Positions 15,307 through 20,890 of a DNA stretch of 20,890 nt are shown here, one piece after another. The position numbers and the translations under genes are program-made. A model generated the notes under the pieces. That model made no database searches and was not told where the DNA came from. It saw nothing but the letters and a program-made list of their open reading frames with translations. The DNA lies in contig CAZSNC010000012.1 of NCBI GenBank assembly GCA_964608405.1, positions 1 through 20,890 of the forward strand, given 5' to 3'. This DNA comes from GWB1-38-13 sp964608405 (GTDB lineage: Bacteria > Patescibacteriota > Microgenomatia > UBA8517). Within the stretch, counting starts at the first letter, position 1; each line of letters opens with the position of its first letter.

Positions 15307-16707
15307 ATGAAAACATCAAAAATTTTAAAGTATAAAGAAAAGATTTTTCCGATTATAGTCGGCTTTTTGATACTTGTTCATATTTTTATCCTTCTTCGGA
15401 TGATATTTTTCCCCTACCCGGAGCTTTTTATCTATTCATACCTTACGGATCAAGGGCTTTTACCATACAAACAGATCATCGACCAGCATTTCCCCGGGGT
15501 AATGTTCTTACCAGTTAATCTGTTTTCTCTCGGGATCGATACTTTGGCTGAAATGAGACTGCTTTCTTTTGCCTTAATTATCTTCAGCGATCTCATGTTG
15601 GCAAAAATTCTCAAGAGACTATTTAATAAAAATTCCTACGTTTTTGTAGGGCTTCTTTTGTATGTGTTCTGGCAAATATATTTTGAGGGCCACGTACTTT
15701 GGATTGAGTCGTTCATAACCCCGCTTATCTTAGCCGCTTTTTATTTATTGATGGATTTTATTAAGAAGAAAGATTCTTCAAAACTTTATATATCGGCATT
15801 TGTGTTGGGTTTGTCCTTGGTTTTAAAACAGACCGTGCTGCCGATAGTTGGGCTAATTTACTTGTACTTGATATATAGAAAAATACCCCTAAAAAATATA
15901 TTTTATTCACTATTTTTGTTTTCTTTACCGATGTTTGTGGTTATTCTTTATTTTTTCAGGGTTGGAATAATAGAGGATTTCTTCTATTGGACAGTTACTT
16001 TTAATTTGACGGCCTTTGCTGAGATGGGAAAGACATACCCAACGCTTAATAATCTGATAAAAATAATGCCCGTTTTTGGAGTTGCCTTGGTTTCTGTCTT
16101 ATGGCAAATGAAAAAACGCAATTTTCAGACAATAATGCTTCCCGGCGTATTTTTATTGGGGTCTTTGTTTTTTGCATATGCCCGGTTTGACTACATTCAT
16201 TTACAGCCGGCTTTACCCTTTGCAGTGATACTTATGTTGTTTTTGTTTGGAAGTGTCAAAAAGAGCCTCCTGATAGCCTTTGCGGTTTTGTACGTTTTTG
16301 TTTCCTTATACATATTCGTCCCCAGCTTTCGTTTTTATAGTAAACCCGGTGTTTCACCGATGTTTAACGATACCGAAACTGTGTCACTGGTTAATTCTGT
16401 AAACATGTATAAAAAGGGCGGAAGTGTATTTGCCCTTGGAACTTATCCCCATATATATTATTTAACCAATTGCCTTCCTCCGGGTAACATATTTTCATTC
16501 CAGTTCCCTTGGTTTATGAAAATAGCCGAGGATAGAATTTTGGAAGGGATAGTAACGGATCCGCCTGATATAATTGTCCGAGACGGTAGCGCCCAGGTAG
16601 ATGGGTTTACACTAGTAAACTATATGGAAAAAATAGAAGATTATGTTAAGAAGAACTACAGGGAAATTAACAGGATTGGTAGTACTGAGATTCTGGTAAA
16701 GATATGA
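15307..16707 (+). CDS. Putative GT-C membrane glycosyltransferase
   Basis: A 466-residue protein with about ten membrane segments. I take the ATG at 15307; a TTG at 15292 in the same frame would overlap the previous gene and add five residues (MSDEG). A GAGG at 15301-15304 sits too close to the ATG to act as a normal Shine-Dalgarno site. The first outer loop has FPYPELFIY with E39 but no Asp-Glu pair, followed by IDQHFPG (58-64). This looks like a divergent GT-C subgroup where catalytic residues are less certain. A soluble C-terminal part follows the last helix at about residue 340. It overlaps the next gene by four bases (ATGA). Lipid-linked sugar transfer is likely but less secure than for the preceding gene. 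Confidence 0.72.
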   Translation: MKTSKILKYKEKIFPIIVGFLILVHIFILLRMIFFPYPELFIYSYLTDQGLLPYKQIIDQHFPGVMFLPVNLFSLGIDTLAEMRLLSFALIIFSDLMLAKILKRLFNKNSYVFVGLLLYVFWQIYFEGHVLWIESFITPLILAAFYLLMDFIKKKDSSKLYISAFVLGLSLVLKQTVLPIVGLIYLYLIYRKIPLKNIFYSLFLFSLPMFVVILYFFRVGIIEDFFYWTVTFNLTAFAEMGKTYPTLNNLIKIMPVFGVALVSVLWQMKKRNFQTIMLPGVFLLGSLFFAYARFDYIHLQPALPFAVILMLFLFGSVKKSLLIAFAVLYVFVSLYIFVPSFRFYSKPGVSPMFNDTETVSLVNSVNMYKKGGSVFALGTYPHIYYLTNCLPPGNIFSFQFPWFMKIAEDRILEGIVTDPPDIIVRDGSAQVDGFTLVNYMEKIEDYVKKNYREINRIGSTEILVKI

Positions 16708-17786
16708 AAATCACAATAGACGCGTCACAAATTGTTTACGAAACGGGAGTTTCCGTATATACGAAAAACCTTATAAAATTCTTACTCAAGATTGATAAGG
16801 AAAACACCTACCAGATAATTGGGGGGTCATTGAGGCGTTTCGGTGAGCTGGGGGAAAAGATAGGTTCCCTTGTAGGGGACAGTAAAAATAGCTATAAAAC
16901 AACTTTTCCGTTTGCACCGGCCATATCGGAGCTAATTTTTAACCGTTTGGGTTTAGACATCGACCCTTTAATTGGCAAGCCCGATGTTTTTCACTCTTCG
17001 GATTGGACACAACCCAAAACCGGCGCATATACCGTGACAACCATTCACGACCTGATCCCTTTTTTGTACCCCAAACTGGTTCACCCTAAAATCAGATCTG
17101 TACACATTAGGCGGATGGAACGGGTAAAGAGGTATGTTGACAAAATAATCGTTCCTTCGTTGACTACACTGGGCGACCTTGTAAATCTTGGCGTAAAAGA
17201 GGAAAGGATTGTTGTAATTCCTGAAGCCGTTGATGATGATCTTAAAAAACCAACAGTGAAAGAGGTTTTGAACATAAAAAAGAAATACAGGATTTCGGAC
17301 AAGTATTTGTTGAGTGTTGGAACCAGTCCCAGAAAAAATATCGATAGGATTATAACGGCATTTGAGAGAGTAAGGACGGAAAAGCCGTGCAAGTTAGTCG
17401 TCGTTGGGGAGATGAAAAAACACCTGTCGGTCCGTAATGTTATATTTTTGGGGCATATCCCGACTTCAGATATGGCGAAGATCTATTGTGGGGCAGAAGC
17501 ATTAATTTACCCGTCTTTATACGAAGGCTTCGGACTGCCCATTCTTGAGGCTTATGCGTTGGGTGTGCCTGTACTAACATCAAACATCGGTAGTCTCAAA
17601 GAGGTTGGGGCAGGTGCCTCGATGTTGGTTGATCCGAATGATATCGATTCAATTACACAGGGGATAAACGAACTTTTATTGAAAAGAAACGAGTATATCA
17701 AGAAGGGTAGAGAGGTGGTTAGGAAATATTCGTGGGAAGAAACAGCAAAGAAAACCCTTGGTGTTTACGAAAGTTTTAAAAAATAA
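16704..17786 (+). CDS. GT4 family glycosyltransferase (PimB/MtfB-like), first of a pair
   Basis: A 360-residue GT-B enzyme. MKITIDASQI at the start, IHDLIPFLYP (114-123), LSVGTSPRKN (203-212), an intact E-x7-E motif (YEGFGLPILEA, E274 and E282) and a final YSWEETAKKTL segment are typical of the GT4 mannosyltransferase-B-like subgroup. The protein should be cytoplasmic and use a GDP- or UDP-sugar; mannose is common for the subgroup but not shown here. It overlaps the GT-C gene before it by four bases and lies two bases from a second GT4 of similar plan. Confidence 0.87.
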   Translation: MKITIDASQIVYETGVSVYTKNLIKFLLKIDKENTYQIIGGSLRRFGELGEKIGSLVGDSKNSYKTTFPFAPAISELIFNRLGLDIDPLIGKPDVFHSSDWTQPKTGAYTVTTIHDLIPFLYPKLVHPKIRSVHIRRMERVKRYVDKIIVPSLTTLGDLVNLGVKEERIVVIPEAVDDDLKKPTVKEVLNIKKKYRISDKYLLSVGTSPRKNIDRIITAFERVRTEKPCKLVVVGEMKKHLSVRNVIFLGHIPTSDMAKIYCGAEALIYPSLYEGFGLPILEAYALGVPVLTSNIGSLKEVGAGASMLVDPNDIDSITQGINELLLKRNEYIKKGREVVRKYSWEETAKKTLGVYESFKK

Positions 17787-17788
17787 CT

Positions 17789-18931
17789 ATGATTATTGGA
17801 ATTGACGGTAGTGAGGCAAATGAAGTTGTTAGGGTAGGCTCTTCAGAGTATGCATTTCAACTGCTTAATGCACTTTATAGGATATCTTTATCCAAGAAAT
17901 TCTATCACAAGTTTGTTATATTCATAAAACAGAGTGAAATTAATGGGTTACCCAAGGAAAATAAACATTGGCATTATGAAGTATTACCCTCAGAAAGCCT
18001 TTGGATAATCAGGAAACTTATCCCAAGGCTTGTTTTTAACAGAAAGTTGGATGTTTTTTTCAGTCCCACGCATTATTTACCGGTTATTACGGGGATTCCT
18101 CAAGTATGCACTATCCATGACCTAGGATATCTCATGTTTTCGGAACAATTTCGCCGATATGACTTTTGGCAGTTAAAATACTGGACTGCTATTTCGATTT
18201 ATATATCAAAGTATATCATCGCAGTATCTGATTCGACCCGGGATGATATTGTACGACATTATCCTTTTGCATCAAAAAAGATCGAAACAGTATATCACGG
18301 AGTCGACCACCGGTATTTTAATGAAAATATCTCGGAAAATCTTGTGCGACATGTTAAAGGTAAATATAAAATTGGCAAAAACTATATCCTCTCCCTCGGG
18401 ACACTAAAGCCTTCGAAAAATATTGAGGGGATAGTCTCTGCATTTTCTGGATTGGTGAATGACAAATACAAACAGATGTCAGATTATCAGTTAGTAATTG
18501 CTGGAAAGAAGGGATGGTTATACGAAAAGATTTTCAAATTAGTAAAAGACAATAAACTGGAAGATAGAGTTGTCTTTACAGACTACATAAGCCAGGAAGA
18601 TAAGAGGGTTCTTTATAAAGGGGCAAGACTTTTGATATCCCCGTCCTTTTGGGAGGGTTTTGGAATACACGTACTTGAATCAATGGCATGCGGAACCCCC
18701 GTTGTTGTAAGTAGGGCTGGCAGCCTTGGAGAGGTTGCTGGTCATGTGGGTATATACGTTAATCCCAATAATACAGATAGTATTGCCGAGGGTATCTTAA
18801 AAGTGGCTAGAATGTCAGATTCGGAATATAATACTTTAAAGAGGGAGTGTATTAAGCAATCAAGCGCTTTTACTTGGGAAAAAGCAGCCGTAAAAACACT
18901 TTCATTACTTGAAAAAGCAAAAAGAATATGA
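17789..18931 (+). CDS. GT4 family glycosyltransferase, second of a pair
   Basis: A 380-residue GT-B enzyme. It begins MIIGIDGSEA and has TIHDLGYLMF (108-117), LSLGTLKPSKN (201-211), and an intact E-x7-E motif (WEGFGIHVLES, E289 and E297) followed by ACGTPVV and GSLGEVAG. These occupy the same places as in the gene just before it, so the two are probably old tandem paralogues with different acceptor specificity. Sugar and linkage are unknown. It overlaps the acyltransferase gene by four bases. Confidence 0.87.
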   Translation: MIIGIDGSEANEVVRVGSSEYAFQLLNALYRISLSKKFYHKFVIFIKQSEINGLPKENKHWHYEVLPSESLWIIRKLIPRLVFNRKLDVFFSPTHYLPVITGIPQVCTIHDLGYLMFSEQFRRYDFWQLKYWTAISIYISKYIIAVSDSTRDDIVRHYPFASKKIETVYHGVDHRYFNENISENLVRHVKGKYKIGKNYILSLGTLKPSKNIEGIVSAFSGLVNDKYKQMSDYQLVIAGKKGWLYEKIFKLVKDNKLEDRVVFTDYISQEDKRVLYKGARLLISPSFWEGFGIHVLESMACGTPVVVSRAGSLGEVAGHVGIYVNPNNTDSIAEGILKVARMSDSEYNTLKRECIKQSSAFTWEKAAVKTLSLLEKAKRI

Positions 18932-19566
18932 AGTTGGGCAATCTTAGCGTAAGTTCTCGGGGAATCCATTTTGTGGATAAGTATGGCGAAGTTATGGGTA
19001 CTTCTGAGGCTATTGTGAAGATGATCAATAGGGTAATAAATATACTCTATGACATGAACTTATATTTTATCCATATTGTAAGTCTCCATATACCCAGCCA
19101 TTTAATAAGAAAATTTATTTTCATGATTAATGGTGTGAAAATGGGAAAAGGGAGTGTCATCCATATGGGTTGTAAATTCTTTTATTTGAGAAATATTGAA
19201 ATAGGAGCGGATTCGGTAATCGGAAATAATGCATTTTTAGACGGAAGAGCAAAACTTTCAATTGGTAGTCATGTAGATATTGCCAGTGAAGTGATGATCT
19301 ATAACTCGCAGCACGACATAAACGATCCTAAATTTATAGCTATTGAGGAACCTGTAAAGATCGGCGACTATGTTTTTATCGGTCCGCGTGCAATAATCTT
19401 ACCCGGTGTAAATATCGGAAAGGGTGCTATTATTGCGGCTGGTTGTGTTGTGACAAAGGATGTACCAGAAAATGCCATATACGCCGGTGTACCTGGAAAG
19501 ATGATAGGGGAAAGGATAATCAAAGATTTTAATTATATTCTTGGCAGACCCAGACTTTTCCAATAG
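18928..19566 (+). CDS. Left-handed beta-helix (hexapeptide) acyltransferase, WcaF/WbbJ-like
   Basis: A 212-residue acyltransferase. From about residue 70 it shows hexapeptide repeats (for example NIEIGADSVIGN, VKIGDYVFIG, VNIGKGAIIA). YNSQHDIND (125-133) provides the likely catalytic His129, and the C-terminus has the usual TKDVPENAIYAGVPGK motif (176-191). Such trimeric enzymes transfer an acetyl or other acyl group from acyl-CoA to a sugar hydroxyl or amine. The first 45 or so residues precede the usual family start (LYFIHIVSLHIPSHLIRK, about 45-62), so the true start could be later, for example the ATG at 19054; the ATGA overlap with the GT4 gene supports 18928. It probably acetylates a sugar of this glycan. 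Confidence 0.85.
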   Translation: MKLGNLSVSSRGIHFVDKYGEVMGTSEAIVKMINRVINILYDMNLYFIHIVSLHIPSHLIRKFIFMINGVKMGKGSVIHMGCKFFYLRNIEIGADSVIGNNAFLDGRAKLSIGSHVDIASEVMIYNSQHDINDPKFIAIEEPVKIGDYVFIGPRAIILPGVNIGKGAIIAAGCVVTKDVPENAIYAGVPGKMIGERIIKDFNYILGRPRLFQ

Positions 19567-20142
19567 ATGAAACAGGCTTTTAAAATAATTTACGTATTAT
19601 TATCCCTTTCTTTTTTGTTATACCTAATACTTCCCCTATCGGGATTTCCCGAAAAACAAGAGACGTCGATGCAATCAAGCGAACCGGCAGATACGGAAAC
19701 TCCGTTAAGAAGGGGATACTATGCAAACGCTGACCGGGCGTCGGTAATAGGTTATTACCGAAACGAGTTTGCTAAAACTGAAATATTTGGTCGGGAGTTT
19801 AAACTTTTTTCGTTTAGACTCAATTACCCTCCGGAGGAATCACAGGTATTAATTAGAGACCAAAACCGAAGTACATATCTTGAGGAAATAGTCCATCCTT
19901 TCAGGCAATCCCTATTTATCAGCGGGTTTGAACCGAAGTATGACAAGGACGCAATTATTGTCGATGGGATGAACTATCAGCAAAAACTGGTCATAAAGCT
20001 TGTTGTGTCAAATGTATTTATCAGGATCTTTCTTGGATTGTTGTCAATGATACTTCTCTACTTCAATATTAAAATGTGGGCGTATTTGGTAAACATACTT
20101 AAGAAACCCCCTTTAGCAAAAGCAGGTAAAATAACTATCTAA
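19567..20142 (+). CDS. Small membrane protein of unknown function
   Basis: A 191-residue protein I cannot assign to a named family. It has an N-terminal hydrophobic segment (about 7-26) that reads as an uncleaved anchor or signal peptide, a soluble part of about 120 residues (27-143) and a second membrane helix (about 145-168), ending in a basic cytoplasmic-looking tail. The soluble part has charged, motif-like stretches: TPLRRGYY (45-52), NYPPEESQVLIRDQNRS (86-102) and YLEEIVHPFR (104-113). With two helices, the middle domain is likely outside the cell. It starts directly after the acyltransferase stop (TAGATG) and five bases before a GT2, so it belongs to the operon. A structural or assembly role in the glycan pathway is only a guess. 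Confidence 0.75.
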   Translation: MKQAFKIIYVLLSLSFLLYLILPLSGFPEKQETSMQSSEPADTETPLRRGYYANADRASVIGYYRNEFAKTEIFGREFKLFSFRLNYPPEESQVLIRDQNRSTYLEEIVHPFRQSLFISGFEPKYDKDAIIVDGMNYQQKLVIKLVVSNVFIRIFLGLLSMILLYFNIKMWAYLVNILKKPPLAKAGKITI

Positions 20143-20147
20143 TTAAT

Positions 20148-20890
20148 ATGTCGGAAACAATCAATCTTTCAATTGTAATTCTTTCGTACAACACCAAGGA
20201 AATTCTAAAAAATTGTTTGCAATCTTTGTACTCTAAGTTGGGGGGCATTTCTTATGAGATAATAGTAGTTGATAACGACTCAAAAGACGGAAGCAGGGAA
20301 TACCTCTACGGGCTTATGGAAACTCGTAGGGATACACGCTGTTTTTTTATGGATGAAAATTTAGGCTTCGGGAGGGCCAATAATTTTGGAGTGAAAAAAT
20401 GCCGCGGAAAGTATATTTTACTTCTTAACTCAGATACCGTTATCAAAAATGACGTTATAAATAAAGTTATTGGATGGATGAAAAAGAATCCGTCTTATGC
20501 TGTTGCAAGTTCCAATCTTTACAATGTCGACGGTACGGTCCAAGGAACCGGGGGTTATTTTCCGACACTTTTACGGGTGTTTTCCTGGATGACAATTCAG
20601 GATCTTCCGTTTATTGATTTACTTATCAAACCCTTTCACCCGATGAGGTCGAATTCGTTTTTTAAAGGATTGTCGTTTTATCAGCGTGAACGGGATTTGG
20701 ATTGGGTAACGGGCGCGTTTTTAATGACTACAAGGTCTGTTTTTGAAGACGTGGGAGGTTTCGACAAGGAATTTTTTATGTATATGGAGGAGGTCGAACT
20801 ATGCTACCGCATAAAAAGAAAAGGTTGGAAAGTAAAATATCTTCCATATGACGGAGTTATACACCTTGGGGGTGCAAGTGGAACGGTGGG
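20148..20890 (+). CDS. WbbL-like GT2 glycosyltransferase (runs off right edge)
   Basis: The frame is open from an ATG at 20148 to the window end, giving 247 residues; the C-terminus is missing. SIVILSYNT (8-16), IIVVDNDSKDGS (38-49), the D-x-D equivalent LLNSDT (92-97), DWVTGAF (185-191), FDKEFFMYMEEVELCYR (205-221) and HLGGASG (239-245) follow the order seen in rhamnosyltransferases of the WbbL/RfbF type. In place of the common E-D-x-D acid pair it has E-x-V-E (EEVEL). It is probably a cytoplasmic enzyme transferring dTDP-rhamnose or a related sugar; the sugar is inferred from family only. It is the last visible gene of the operon begun at 12025 and has no Shine-Dalgarno site. Confidence 0.86.
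   Translation, partial: MSETINLSIVILSYNTKEILKNCLQSLYSKLGGISYEIIVVDNDSKDGSREYLYGLMETRRDTRCFFMDENLGFGRANNFGVKKCRGKYILLLNSDTVIKNDVINKVIGWMKKNPSYAVASSNLYNVDGTVQGTGGYFPTLLRVFSWMTIQDLPFIDLLIKPFHPMRSNSFFKGLSFYQRERDLDWVTGAFLMTTRSVFEDVGGFDKEFFMYMEEVELCYRIKRKGWKVKYLPYDGVIHLGGASGTV

Noticed and set aside
1316..20142. Alternative genetic code with TGA as glycine, as in some CPR groups
   Set aside because: TGA ends the genes at 11245, 15302, 16707 and 18931 at positions fitting family lengths and the ATGA overlaps, and no internal TGA is needed for any gene.
1..20890. CRISPR arrays, insertion sequences, tRNA genes and long repeats
   Set aside because: I saw no regularly spaced repeats, transposase motifs, tRNA-like cloverleaf sequence or terminal inverted repeats; the window is almost wholly coding.

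Overview
The window is a dense cell-surface glycan biosynthesis locus from a bacterium of low to moderate GC (roughly 35-40 % by eye, not counted). It holds 16 protein-coding genes, two of them cut by the window edges, and almost no spacer: the longest gap is 105 bases. I see no RNA genes, mobile elements, CRISPR arrays or broken genes. TGA ends at least four genes, so the ordinary bacterial code applies. Almost no start codon has a Shine-Dalgarno sequence, and several operon starts lie only 6-12 bases after a perfect TATAAT box. Together with the many large GT-C membrane glycosyltransferases, this suggests a Candidate Phyla Radiation (Patescibacteria) genome, perhaps Microgenomates-like. That placement is inference; no phylogenetic marker gene is present.

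Layout. (1) 1-1271, minus strand: the N-terminal 423 residues of a GT-C membrane glycosyltransferase. (2) 1316-5631, plus: a two-gene operon encoding a 949-residue GT-C protein with a large extracytoplasmic domain and a second GT-C protein. Its start is divergent from gene 1 across a shared, near-palindromic -10 region. (3) 5696-8597, plus: a Wzx-type flippase, a GT2 glycosyltransferase and a SAM-dependent methyltransferase. (4) 8594-10462, minus: an asparagine-synthase-type glutamine amidotransferase, convergent with and overlapping the methyltransferase stop. (5) 10568-11967, plus: a methyltransferase translationally overlapped with a DPM1-like polyprenyl-phosphate sugar synthase, closed by a hairpin. 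(6) 12025-20890, plus, running off the edge: a long, tightly packed operon of GT4, WaaE-like GT2, two GT-C proteins, two tandem GT4, a hexapeptide-repeat acyltransferase, a small membrane protein of unknown function, and a WbbL-like GT2.

How the genes may work together (inference from families): cytoplasmic GT2 and GT4 enzymes build an oligosaccharide on a lipid carrier, the flippase moves it out, and the DPM1-like enzyme charges polyprenyl phosphate with single sugars. The five GT-C enzymes then use those lipid-linked sugars on the outer face of the membrane. The acyltransferase, the two methyltransferases and the AsnB-type amidotransferase could decorate the glycan. No initiating phosphoglycosyltransferase, recognisable Wzy/Wzz or nucleotide-sugar synthesis gene lies in the window, so those steps must be encoded elsewhere.
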